Source of the DNA: an uncultured Ruminococcus sp.
GTDB taxonomy: Bacteria; Bacillota; Clostridia; Oscillospirales; Acutalibacteraceae
Assembly: GCA_902764235.1 (NCBI GenBank)
Contig: CACWVH010000015.1
Coordinates: 1-38,880, forward strand
Direction: 5' to 3'
DNA length: 38,880 nt
Made by a program: the position numbers and the translations under genes. The stretch's first letter is position 1; each line of letters opens with the position of its first letter. The notes under the pieces are model-generated. The model was not told the origin of the DNA, did no database searches, and saw only the letters and a list, made by a program, of their open reading frames with translations. Shown piece by piece: positions 17,215 through 25,381 of this stretch.

Positions 17215-18890
17215 CTATTCTGCTGTGTATCGCTGCTGTCCTGAGACGCTGTGCTTTGCTGCTGTGTCTGAGAGGCTTCGACATTCTCGTCCTCGTCAGC
17301 AGCAATAAGCAGCTCGATCTCTCCCTTTGCAGTTATTGAATCAGACTGTGCAATAAGCTTTTCCGCATAATCCCTGTCCGTATAGCCCATAAGCATATCG
17401 TTGAGATAAACTATATATGAGCCGTCCTTTCCCTTTCTGATCGAAAGAATATCGGTCAGGGTCTTTTTGTCGTCACCGCTGTAGGTAAATTCTGCTTTGA
17501 ATACCTCGCTGTACGAAGCAGCATCCTTCACCTCAAGTCCTGCTCTTACAAGCCCTGTGTAGTTTGTTATATATGTGCTGAAATTATTGTAATCAACAGG
17601 TCTTGCTTCATTGAATACTGTTGTGATGGTGAAATCCTCAAGCAGGTCGTTTTTCTTTCTTTCATGCTTTACATCATACTGAACAGTCTTTCCGGAGGAT
17701 GTTATCACTAACTTATCCATGCGGTCAACATTCGGATATACGAAGGCTGTTGTAAGGAAATCCGTATATTTTGCACCATACCAGTCCTCTGTATCACTCT
17801 TTGCCATTTTGAAAATGACCTTGCCGTCATCTGCCATTACATAGCAGCTGCCGTCTTTCTCTGCCTTTGATACGAAAAGACGGACGGAGGTATCGTCAGA
17901 TGCCTTGACGCTGATATCCATAAAGGGCTTGTCAAGTCCGAATTTCTTTTTATCCTCATCTGTTATATTTGCAGCAGCGACCTCAGTTCCCTTCATGCCG
18001 TACATATTTTTGCCGAAGGTGTCCGCTGCTTCTTTTCCGCAGGCAAGATGATATGGTGAGCGCAGCTTATATGTGCTGACTATTGAAATGTCGTCTTCCT
18101 TATCTATCGTAACAGGCTTTTCATAGCCTGCGCCGCTGATGCTGACGGTTTCTATCTGTGCGTCGACATCCTCATCATCGTTGAATTCCTTTGTTATGGT
18201 AGTATCCAGCATCTGGAGCTTTTCCGTAAGAAAGGCACTGACCATCTCGGAATTCATCAGGTAGACGTTCGGCGAAGACTCCCGTCTGAAATAGTAACCC
18301 ATATCATTCGGTGCTTTTTTACCGACATACAGAGTTTCTGACGTCCCGTCACTGAACTGGATCTTTACTGTTGAAGCAGGCTTGTCAAGACCGAATTCAG
18401 CATATTTGCTGCCGGTTCTGTCAACAAGCTGAAGCGCTGCCACATAGGAGCACTGATATGCAAGCGCATCCGTTGCCGTTTTGTTAAGCTCAAGATCCTC
18501 ATAGCCCTGCATTGTATAGCGCATATTGATCTTTACTGAAGATACATCGGATTTTCTTGTATTTGAAGAAGCCTGTTCTGACGATGTATCAGAAGCCTCT
18601 GAGCCTTCGGCAGATGCAGAGTCCTGTGAGCTTTCCTCGCCGTTGAGCTGCGCGATCTCATCAGCCATGCCTGTGTAATCAAAGCCGATAAGCTCATACT
18701 CGCCGCCGCTGTTATTCACAGTGATCTGCTCCGGCTTGACGCTTGTTTTGTCATAGAGAAGTATATCGAGCGTATCTGTGGAAATACCGCTTTCCTCACT
18801 CTGAGGAAGATTTATGACAAATATCGTCACTCCTGCAAGAGCTGCAACCACAACAGCAGCAATTATAATGAGAACAATATTCTTTTTCAT
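17211..18890 (-). CDS. DUF4340-domain membrane-anchored protein of a Gld-type ABC cluster
   Basis: 559 residues from the ATG at 18890, which has GAGGCAGGA directly upstream; a longer frame overlaps the preceding gene and is less likely. Residues ~3-27 are an N-terminal membrane anchor, followed by an external region with a Ser-rich acidic insert (SSQDSASAEGSEASDTSS). Phrases such as GLDKPASTVKIQFSDGTSETLYVGKKAPN and FGLDKPFMDISVKASDDTSVRLFVSKAE show the repeated DUF4340 fold. It is the last gene of a four-gene set, 7 bp after the GldG-like gene. DUF4340 genes commonly travel with GldG-like transporter components. The transported substrate is unknown. The C-terminal tail (QTQQQSTASQDSSDTQQNS) is low complexity, and the stop lies in the TIR element. 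Confidence 0.88.
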   Translation of the reverse strand: MKKNIVLIIIAAVVVAALAGVTIFVINLPQSEESGISTDTLDILLYDKTSVKPEQITVNNSGGEYELIGFDYTGMADEIAQLNGEESSQDSASAEGSEASDTSSEQASSNTRKSDVSSVKINMRYTMQGYEDLELNKTATDALAYQCSYVAALQLVDRTGSKYAEFGLDKPASTVKIQFSDGTSETLYVGKKAPNDMGYYFRRESSPNVYLMNSEMVSAFLTEKLQMLDTTITKEFNDDEDVDAQIETVSISGAGYEKPVTIDKEDDISIVSTYKLRSPYHLACGKEAADTFGKNMYGMKGTEVAAANITDEDKKKFGLDKPFMDISVKASDDTSVRLFVSKAEKDGSCYVMADDGKVIFKMAKSDTEDWYGAKYTDFLTTAFVYPNVDRMDKLVITSSGKTVQYDVKHERKKNDLLEDFTITTVFNEARPVDYNNFSTYITNYTGLVRAGLEVKDAASYSEVFKAEFTYSGDDKKTLTDILSIRKGKDGSYIVYLNDMLMGYTDRDYAEKLIAQSDSITAKGEIELLIAADEDENVEASQTQQQSTASQDSSDTQQNS

Positions 18891-18897
18891 TCCTGCC

Positions 18898-20475
18898 TCA
18901 CTTCCTGCGTCTGAAAACGTATACCATAACGCCTGCACCTATGATAAGCACAGGAATTACCGCAAACATCACTACACCGACAATGACAGAGGTCTGTCTG
19001 CTGATAGTCTGCAATGAATAGTCTGTGATGACCTTATCCTCAAGATGTATTGAATTATCCTCTCTGTGATTGAGGGTATCTACAATATTGAACCAGTATT
19101 CCTGATTGATGAACTGTGACTGCATGATCGTCTGCGACCACATTTCCGTTGATCCGGAAACTATAAGCCTTGACTGAGCCTTGTCATTGCCTGAAAGACC
19201 CTGCATCATAATGCATACATTTCCTACAATATAATCCTGCGGATTCCAGTCATCTGCTGCATCAAACGGACAGATACCTGAATTTGAGGAATAGGAAATA
19301 AGCGGCTGGGTTATATTTTCGTTTTTGGCAATAACAGCTCTTGAATAATCCGCAAGTACAGTCTGACTGTCCTTTGTGATATTATCGGTATAAAGCTTTG
19401 ATGAGAAGGAAGCTGCTATATATCTGTATGCACTGTATGAGCTTGCGCTGCTCATCTGTCTGCTTGTGTCCATATCGAACGCAAGTCCGTCACTGACAGC
19501 CATTCCGTACTCTTCAAGAAGCTTGTCTATATTCGGACAGTCTGTTTTATTCCTGTACGGAATATAGATCATACTCTTTGTATAGTTTCCGTCATTATAA
19601 AGGAAGCTTCTGAGCTTTTTGACAGCATTTTCGCTGTAATCCTTTGTGGGAGAATAAGCTATTACTGTATTGACATCATCCGGGATATCCTCCTTCTCGA
19701 TCTCCATTTCAACTACATTATAGTTATTTGAACCAAGCACCTTTGAAAGATAGAGATAACCGTTTTCTGATTCGCCGGTCTGGTCGGTGAGGATAACGAT
19801 CTTGTCGTTCCTGTCGCTTGTGACCTTTACTATCGCCGTATCGATAGCCGATTCTGCCTTCGAGGAGGTGATATACTGATACTGATTGTCCATCAGCTCG
19901 AAATTGAACATATCCTCCTTGTGAAGAACATTATACTTTTCTCCGCATTTTATAATAACGTCACTTGTGGTCAGATTTTCATCCTGATAGTCATTTACAA
20001 AATTCGGATTTGAAACAATATCCACATACTGTACGCCGAGAAAACCGTTTGATTCCTGTATCATCCTGTCCACCATACCGGTAGTCTGTTTATAATATGT
20101 ATCGAAGGTCTCATAGGTCTTTCTTTCGGTAAGGAAAATAATGCTCACCTTTTTCTTGAGCCCTCCTACCACCTTTGTTGTGGAATCGGTAAGATTATAT
20201 GTTCCGTTTGATGTGATATCTGCTGTCAGGGCTGAAAACCTGTCGGTCAGGGCTGACGCTATGACATTCAGCAGCACGACTCCTGCAAGTACAAGGGCAA
20301 CAAGAACCACCGATGTGATCCTGTGCTTTCCCTTTCTTGACATACCGCTGCTTTCACCTTCTGAGGCTTTTTTATCCTGCTTTTTCTTTTCAGGCTCAGG
20401 CTTTTTTCCGGAAGCCTTATTATTTTTCTGCTTTGATTCTTCCTCATTGCTGATCTTTATTTCTTTTTCTGACAT
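18898..20475 (-). CDS. GldG-like ABC transporter auxiliary protein
   Basis: 525 residues with a strong AAGGAGGG site 6 nt before the ATG. A long charged cytoplasmic N-tail (KKPEPEKKKQDKKASEGE) is followed by a membrane helix near 55-75 (SVVLVALVLAGVVLLNVIASAL), then the GldG/ABC_transp_aux extracytoplasmic domain (YNLTDSTTKVVGGLKKKVSIIFLTE...ESNGFLGVQYVDIVSNPNFVNDY) and a C-terminal helix ending YVFRRRK. It belongs to the ATPase-permease-GldG-DUF4340 operon, starting 12 bp after the permease stop. In gliding Bacteroidetes such sets are tied to motility; in Firmicutes the role is undetermined. Confidence 0.9.
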   Translation of the reverse strand: MSEKEIKISNEEESKQKNNKASGKKPEPEKKKQDKKASEGESSGMSRKGKHRITSVVLVALVLAGVVLLNVIASALTDRFSALTADITSNGTYNLTDSTTKVVGGLKKKVSIIFLTERKTYETFDTYYKQTTGMVDRMIQESNGFLGVQYVDIVSNPNFVNDYQDENLTTSDVIIKCGEKYNVLHKEDMFNFELMDNQYQYITSSKAESAIDTAIVKVTSDRNDKIVILTDQTGESENGYLYLSKVLGSNNYNVVEMEIEKEDIPDDVNTVIAYSPTKDYSENAVKKLRSFLYNDGNYTKSMIYIPYRNKTDCPNIDKLLEEYGMAVSDGLAFDMDTSRQMSSASSYSAYRYIAASFSSKLYTDNITKDSQTVLADYSRAVIAKNENITQPLISYSSNSGICPFDAADDWNPQDYIVGNVCIMMQGLSGNDKAQSRLIVSGSTEMWSQTIMQSQFINQEYWFNIVDTLNHREDNSIHLEDKVITDYSLQTISRQTSVIVGVVMFAVIPVLIIGAGVMVYVFRRRK

Positions 20476-20487
20476 TATTATCCCTCC

Positions 20488-21192
20488 TTACGCCCATCTT
20501 CTTCTTTCAACTACCCTGTCCGTAAGGAAAAGGAACAGGCAGGTAACTGTCACGAAAAATACCACATCAGAAAGTGATATCTGTCCGAGAGCAAAATTAC
20601 CATATCTTCCCTGGAAAGAAATAGCATCGGTTATTTTTGTAAGAACATCAATATGTGCAGTATAGCTGATCGTATCAAGAAGGCTGATAAGCACGTTTAC
20701 AACAAAAGACACGATCGCTGCAACAATGGAGCTTTCAGTAAGCGATGAAATGAAAAGTCCGATGGAAATAAAGGACGCTGCAAGTATTATCATACCGAAG
20801 ATATTACCGATAATAACGCTCCAGTCTGCCTTTGCAAGTATGGTCAGGGCAACGCCCTCGATCAGGAATGAACAAAGGCAGAGTGCAAAAATCGAAAGTG
20901 CGGAAAGAAACTTTGAAATAACGATGGAGGGTATTCCGACCGGTGCTGTCAGAAGTGCCTGATCTGTTTTGTTTTTCCTGTCATCCGCAAAGCTTCTCAT
21001 TGTAATGAGAGGGATAATAAACATGACGATCAGGAACATACTCTGAAAAACACCCGACATACTTGTTGTACCTGTGTAAAGGCACTGATAATAAAAGAAT
21101 ATACCGCTGAAAAACATGAATGCGGCAAGCACTGCATATCCCACCGGCGAAGTGAAATATGACATGAATTCCCTTTTATATATTGCTGACAT
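20488..21192 (-). CDS. ABC-2 type permease (GldF-like)
   Basis: 234 residues with about six hydrophobic helices (YAVLAAFMFFSGIFFYY; VFQSMFLIVMFIIPLITM; LSALSIFALCLCSFLIEG; IFGMIILAASFISIGLFI; SIVAAIVSFVVNVLISLL; VVFFVTVTCLFLFLTD). The loop ITMRSFADDRKNKTDQALLTAPV is the conserved ABC-2 permease motif. The start overlaps the ATPase gene's 3' end by 17 bp, with AGGAGG nine bases upstream, showing translational coupling. It forms the membrane channel for the neighbouring ATPase. Confidence 0.92.
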   Translation of the reverse strand: MSAIYKREFMSYFTSPVGYAVLAAFMFFSGIFFYYQCLYTGTTSMSGVFQSMFLIVMFIIPLITMRSFADDRKNKTDQALLTAPVGIPSIVISKFLSALSIFALCLCSFLIEGVALTILAKADWSVIIGNIFGMIILAASFISIGLFISSLTESSIVAAIVSFVVNVLISLLDTISYTAHIDVLTKITDAISFQGRYGNFALGQISLSDVVFFVTVTCLFLFLTDRVVERRRWA

Positions 21193-22141
21193 CTGCGTCT
21201 GCCTCCTTTATATCGCTTTTGCCTGTTATGATATTGAGATATGTATCCTCAAGTGAAAGCTCCACAGGCGTCATCTGGAGAATATTGAAATCTGTCTTTG
21301 CAAGTGACCTGAATATGAGCCTTCTGACATCACGGCGGCTGTCAACAGTGAACTCGCAGCAGCCCTTTTCCGCTTCTCCAAGATAGGTCACATTTGTCAC
21401 ACCGTCAACCTTTTGCAGCGCAGACTGTACCTGCGGCTTTCTGCCCTCAATAATAAGCCTGAGCTTTTCAGTTGAAGCTCCTGTACCTGTCAGTGACGAG
21501 GTAAGCTCATCAGCTACGATCCTTCCGTTGTTTATGATAAGAATCTTATCGCAGACAGCCTGGACCTCAGACAGAAGATGTGAGGATAATATAATAGTAT
21601 GCTTTTTGCCAAGCTCACGGATAAGGCGGCGGATCTCTATGATCTGCTGGGGGTCAAGTCCGACAGTCGGCTCGTCAAGTATCAGCACCGGCGGATCGCC
21701 GATCAGTGCCTGTGCAAGACCTACACGCTGACGATAACCCTTTGACAGGTTCTTGATAATCTTTTCCTTTACATCGCTGATCCTGACCTGCTCGCATATG
21801 GAATTGATATGCTCCTTCATCGGCTTGCGTACCTTCTTGAGTCTGAAAATAAACTCAAGATAGCTCTTTACCGTCATATCATTGTAAAGCGGCGGTATCT
21901 CAGGAAGATAGCCTATTTTTTTCTTTGCAGCCGTGGGATTTTCGAGAATATTTATCCCGTCTATTTCAACGCTTCCCGAATCACTTGACAGATAACCGGT
22001 TATAATATTCATAGTTGTGGACTTTCCTGCGCCGTTGGGTCCGAGAAAGCCAAGTATTTCGCCCTCCTTCAGCGTAAAGCTTACGTTATCGAGAGCCTTG
22101 TTTCTGACATAGTATTTTGTCAGATTTCTGACCTTGATCAT
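21176..22141 (-). CDS. ABC transporter ATPase (GldA-like)
   Basis: About 321 residues. Walker A GPNGAGKST (near 34-42), Q-loop region LPEIPPLYNDMTV, signature LSKGYRQRVGLAQAL, Walker B PVLILDEPTVGLDP and switch histidine LSSHLL are all present. A ~90-residue C-terminal extension (LRLIIEGRKPQVQSALQKVDGVTNVTYLG) is typical of ABC-2 exporters. An ATG two codons upstream (22147) lies only 2 nt from the GAGAGG site; the second ATG at 22141 has 8 nt and is preferred. It leads the four-gene Gld-type cluster and lies 31 bp after xth, so it may be co-transcribed with it. Confidence 0.93.
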   Translation of the reverse strand: MIKVRNLTKYYVRNKALDNVSFTLKEGEILGFLGPNGAGKSTTMNIITGYLSSDSGSVEIDGINILENPTAAKKKIGYLPEIPPLYNDMTVKSYLEFIFRLKKVRKPMKEHINSICEQVRISDVKEKIIKNLSKGYRQRVGLAQALIGDPPVLILDEPTVGLDPQQIIEIRRLIRELGKKHTIILSSHLLSEVQAVCDKILIINNGRIVADELTSSLTGTGASTEKLRLIIEGRKPQVQSALQKVDGVTNVTYLGEAEKGCCEFTVDSRRDVRRLIFRSLAKTDFNILQMTPVELSLEDTYLNIITGKSDIKEADADVSNI

Positions 22142-22178
22142 TTGCATTTCCTCTCTTTCATAGGGAATTCATTATGGA

Positions 22179-22937
22179 TCAGATATCGATCTCAAGTATC
22201 ACAGGGCAGTGGTCGCTGCCGTAGATATCCGAAAGTATATCTGCATTCGTTATTTTATCCGCAATCCGGTCTGATACGATAAAATAATCAATACGCCATC
22301 CTGCGTTATTCTTGCGTGCGTTGAAGCGGTATGACCACCAGCTGTATCTTCCGGTATCCTCCGGATGAAGATAGCGGAAGCTGTCTGTAAAGCCGCTGTC
22401 AAGCAGTTCTCCGATCTTGCCTCTTTCCTGATCGGAAAAGCCTGCGTTTCCTATGTTTGTCTTAGGGTTTTTCAGGTCGATCTCATTATGGGCAACATTC
22501 AGGTCGCCGCAATAGATGACCGGCTTTTCCTTATCGAGTCTCATAAGGTACTCTCTGAGGTCGGTTTCCCACTGCATACGGTAATCAATGCGCAGCAGAC
22601 CGTCCTTTGCATTGGGAGTATAGACATTGACAAGATAAAAGCTGTCCATATCGACAGTTATCATCCTGCCCTCGTGACTATGCTCCTCGATCCCCATACC
22701 GTTGAGTATGACCTGCGCCGGTGTATGCGGAGTAAAAACAGCAGTTCCGGAATAGCCCTTCTTTTCCGCACTGTTGAAATACTTGTTGTACCCATCAAGC
22801 GGAACCTCTGCCTGTCCCTCCTGCATTTTTGTTTCCTGAAGGCACATAAAATCGGGTTTCAGCTCATTCACTACATCCAGAAAGCCCTTTTGCATACACG
22901 CCCGGAGTCCGTTTACATTCCATGAAACAAATTTCAT
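22179..22937 (-). CDS. xth: Exodeoxyribonuclease III (AP endonuclease, EEP family)
   Basis: 252 residues, the usual length for ExoIII/ExoA. It cuts DNA 5' of abasic sites in base excision repair and has 3' exonuclease and phosphatase activity. The active-site blocks are intact: WNVNGLRA, LQETK (metal-binding Glu 35), YCGDLNVAHNEIDL, WWSYRFNARKNNAGWRIDYF and the terminal YGSDHCPVILEI with catalytic Asp-His. A minus-strand TATAAT at 23115-23120 is a possible -10. The next gene upstream is a DNA glycosylase whose product would create ExoIII's substrate. Confidence 0.95.
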   Translation of the reverse strand: MKFVSWNVNGLRACMQKGFLDVVNELKPDFMCLQETKMQEGQAEVPLDGYNKYFNSAEKKGYSGTAVFTPHTPAQVILNGMGIEEHSHEGRMITVDMDSFYLVNVYTPNAKDGLLRIDYRMQWETDLREYLMRLDKEKPVIYCGDLNVAHNEIDLKNPKTNIGNAGFSDQERGKIGELLDSGFTDSFRYLHPEDTGRYSWWSYRFNARKNNAGWRIDYFIVSDRIADKITNADILSDIYGSDHCPVILEIDI

Positions 22938-23114
22938 TTTTCACTGTCCTTTCTTTGATGGCAGCCGATTTAATATGCCGGCTGTCACAGATTTTCATTT
23001 CCGGAAAAAACACCTGTCTGTCCAAAGCAAGCGGCATTAACAGATATTTTAAAAGATACCCGGAAATCATTAACCAAATCTCAGCAACTATAATTTTTTC
23101 CATATATCTTATCT

Positions 23115-23120
23115 ATTATA
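23115..23120 (-). promoter_or_regulatory. Candidate -10 box for xth
   Basis: A minus-strand TATAAT sits about 180 bp upstream of the xth ATG. The sequence 17 bp ahead (TTTTTA) is a poor -35. The rest of 22938-23212 shows no gene. Confidence 0.4.
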
Positions 23121-23212
23121 TCACAAGTTTCCACAAATAAAAACTATTTTGATTCAAAAATTTATAAATGTTTTTCATTTGTCTGTTATTTTGCGGCATT
23201 TGAAATTTCATC

Positions 23213-23340
23213 TTAAGGAAACACTGAATAACCATTGTTTTGAGTTTAAATGGTAGCCAAAGGTGGCTCTACGTGGGGATGCGCCCCACACCCCAAATAC
23301 TGATTAATTCATTAATCAGTATTTCCTTAAATATTCAAGC
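23213..23340. mobile_element. 128-bp TIR element (MITE-like)
   Basis: The left end TTAAGGAAACACTGAATAA and the right end, read inward as TTAAGGAAATACTGATTAA, match at 17 of 19 positions. Inside are a GTGGGG/CCCCAC hairpin and a 12-bp palindromic arm pair ATACTGATTAAT/ATTAATCAGTAT (23297-23322). It has no coding capacity. The right end overlaps the 3' end of the glycosylase gene and provides its last four sense codons and stop. Confidence 0.72.
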
Positions 23341-23822
23341 AGAACACAGTATTCCCGTATAATATCGTCAGTGCTGTAATAACGTCTGTTTGCCGGACTG
23401 GTGGAGGGCAGTGAAACAGCATCAAGACCGGTGCTCTCCTTACAGTATTTCGTATAGAGCGAATATGCTTTTTTCCCTGTGGTAAAAATGCAGCGGATAT
23501 TTGTTTTTTCAACAAGTGCTGCTATATCATTCGGCACAGGCTCTTTTATTGAAGAATCATCCGCACCCCTGATACTACAGCTTTTAAGCACATCCCAGAG
23601 AGCAATATGATGCCGCAGGAGAAACCTCCTTTTTTCTTCATTTGTAACCGGCAGCTTATCTGACAGTACCTCTGAAAGCACCCTCCAGAAGCAATTCTGC
23701 GGATGACCGTAATAAAAGCCGTTTTCCCTGGATTTCGGTGAGGGCATCGTGCCGAGGATAAGTATACGGGATTCCCCGTCATAAACCGGCTCAAGTGTAT
23801 GCTCAATTATCTGTCGTTCCAT
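23316..23822 (-). CDS. DNA-deoxyinosine (hypoxanthine) glycosylase, UDG superfamily
   Basis: 168 residues, typical for the small hypoxanthine-DNA glycosylase group. It would excise deaminated adenine (hypoxanthine) from DNA. Motifs: LILGTMPSPKSRENGFYYGHPQNCFWRVL at the N-terminus (family motif 1 with the GHPQNxFW block), HIALWDVLKSC in the centre, and LPSTSPANRRY near the end (motif 2). The C-terminal LRKY and the stop come from the TIR element, so the native end may have been altered slightly. With xth on the same strand it forms a short base-excision-repair neighbourhood. Confidence 0.88.
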   Translation of the reverse strand: MERQIIEHTLEPVYDGESRILILGTMPSPKSRENGFYYGHPQNCFWRVLSEVLSDKLPVTNEEKRRFLLRHHIALWDVLKSCSIRGADDSSIKEPVPNDIAALVEKTNIRCIFTTGKKAYSLYTKYCKESTGLDAVSLPSTSPANRRYYSTDDIIREYCVLLEYLRKY

Positions 23823-23886
23823 ATTGTTTCTCCTTTGCGGTCAGTGATAATAATTCCGCAGCATAGCTTATCGTTCTGCGACAGCT

Positions 23887-23929
23887 GTAATCATTATAAC
23901 ACTTTGAACGTAATCATTGTGACACTCTG
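23887..23929. repeat. Two 20-bp direct repeats with 23-bp period
   Basis: GTAATCATTATAACACTTTG at 23887 and GTAATCATTGTGACACTCTG at 23910 match at 17 of 20 positions. They lie about 65 bp upstream of the glycosylase start and could be regulator sites. No similar sequence precedes the asparaginase gene. Confidence 0.6.
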
Positions 23930-24201
23930 GTTATAGTAAAATAATTCCGGGACTTTTAAAAAGGAAATGGTTTTAGCAGTTCAGGCTCAAAAGGTATGGC
24001 GGTGCCAAAGAAAAACTTTTTTCAGACTAAATAAGCCGTGAATTGAGACACCGGCGGCGCGCCGGCACCTCACGGAAATCAATTTTTAAATTCTTCTGAT
24101 ATATTTTTATCTTTTTTGATACCGAAGGGGCGCGGGGGCGACCGGAAAGCCCCCGCATCTGGCTTCAAATGCAAGTAAAATTGCCGGCACCTGGCGGATA
24201 A
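23930..24201. other. Intergenic region with GC-rich hairpins
   Basis: No gene is visible. A stable structure at 24036-24075 pairs CCGT/ACGG, GAG/CTC and CCGGCG/CGCCGG. A second at 24132-24156 pairs GCGGGGGC/GCCCCCGC. The string GCCGGCACCT occurs at 24061 and again at about 24183. GC content is far above the flanks. Confidence 0.5.
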
Positions 24202-24230
24202 TTGACACGTTATTGTTGATGTGGTATTAT
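24202..24230 (+). promoter_or_regulatory. Sigma-A promoter for the asparaginase gene
   Basis: TTGACA (24202-24207), a 17-bp spacer and TATTAT (24225-24230) are near consensus, about 60 bp before the ATG at 24294. Confidence 0.85.
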
Positions 24231-24293
24231 TTGAATTAATGAAAGATCATCAGCGATACAGATTAAATAACGCTGTAAAAGAAGCGAGGCAAT

Positions 24294-25274
24294 ATGAAAA
24301 ATATTCTTCTTATCAATACCGGAGGTACCATAGGCAGCCGTGAGGAAAATGGCGTAATATCCTCCGAAAACGGGAAATGCCGTATTCTTGAGCTTTATAA
24401 AAAGGCTTTTCCTGATACACAAATTGAATTTACGACTGTTATGCCGTACAATATTCTCAGCGAGAACCTTGAGACCGCTCACTGGGAAATGCTCATAAAT
24501 TATATAATATCGCTTGATAAAAGCCGCTATGACGGTATCATAATCACACACGGCAGCGATACACTCAGCTATACCTCTGCTATGCTCGGTATGTGTCTGC
24601 ATGATATGGGACTGCCGGTTGTAATAACAGCATCGGATCATGTTCCCGATCATCCCGAAAGCAATGCTCTTGCAAATTTCACAGCCTGTGTAAAGCTTAT
24701 AAATTGCTGTCACAACGGGGTCTATACCGTCTACAAAAACAAAGACGAACCCTCAGCGCAGGCTTTCATTCCGACACGTATAATGGAAGCTGACAGATTC
24801 AATGATAAATTTACCCATATAAACGGCATCATCGGATACGACAGTCCTACGGATTCGCTCCGTGCTTTTCCCAGTGCCGGAAAAAACAGTCTTGATATCA
24901 AAACACTGCATCTTTCAAAAAATGTATTGCTTCTGCATTCGTATCCGTCAATAAAATTGGAAACTATTACTCCTGACGATAATACCGGCGCAGTGATGCT
25001 TGTGACATATCATTCCGGAACTGTACCGGAAAAGGCGGAAATACTGCTTGAAAAATGTCTGGCGAAAAAGCTTCCGCTTTTTCTGTGTTCTCTGAAAAGA
25101 TCATCAGAGGCACTTTACGAAACAAGCAGCAGACTGCTTGAAAAAGGTGCTCTGCCGATATATGATATGACAACCGAAGGTGCTTATGCAAAGCTGCTGC
25201 TTGCGGTGAATCTTTGCCCGGAGAATATCCTTGAATTCATGCGAAAAGATATATACTACGAAACACTTTGTTAA
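24294..25274 (+). CDS. ansA: L-asparaginase (asparaginase/glutaminase family)
   Basis: 326 residues, no signal peptide, so a cytosolic enzyme hydrolysing L-asparagine to aspartate and ammonia. The first motif INTGGTIGS (catalytic Thr 12) and the second motif THGSDTLSYT (Thr 90, Asp 89) are intact, and the C-terminal small domain is present. The usual third block with the catalytic lysine is less clear (ITASDHVPDHPESNALANF), so activity or substrate preference could differ. GAGG lies 4 nt before the ATG. It is followed by an ABC exporter 107 bp downstream, with no terminator between them, so partial co-transcription is possible. The symbol is assigned by family. Confidence 0.88.
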   Translation: MKNILLINTGGTIGSREENGVISSENGKCRILELYKKAFPDTQIEFTTVMPYNILSENLETAHWEMLINYIISLDKSRYDGIIITHGSDTLSYTSAMLGMCLHDMGLPVVITASDHVPDHPESNALANFTACVKLINCCHNGVYTVYKNKDEPSAQAFIPTRIMEADRFNDKFTHINGIIGYDSPTDSLRAFPSAGKNSLDIKTLHLSKNVLLLHSYPSIKLETITPDDNTGAVMLVTYHSGTVPEKAEILLEKCLAKKLPLFLCSLKRSSEALYETSSRLLEKGALPIYDMTTEGAYAKLLLAVNLCPENILEFMRKDIYYETLC

Positions 25275-25381
25275 TACGTCAGCAAAAGGGAATCAGCACG
25301 GCAGCAGGAAAAAACAGTAAAAAAACATTACCATTTTTATTTACAATCGGCTATTAAGCAAAAACAAAGGAGGAATGTATT

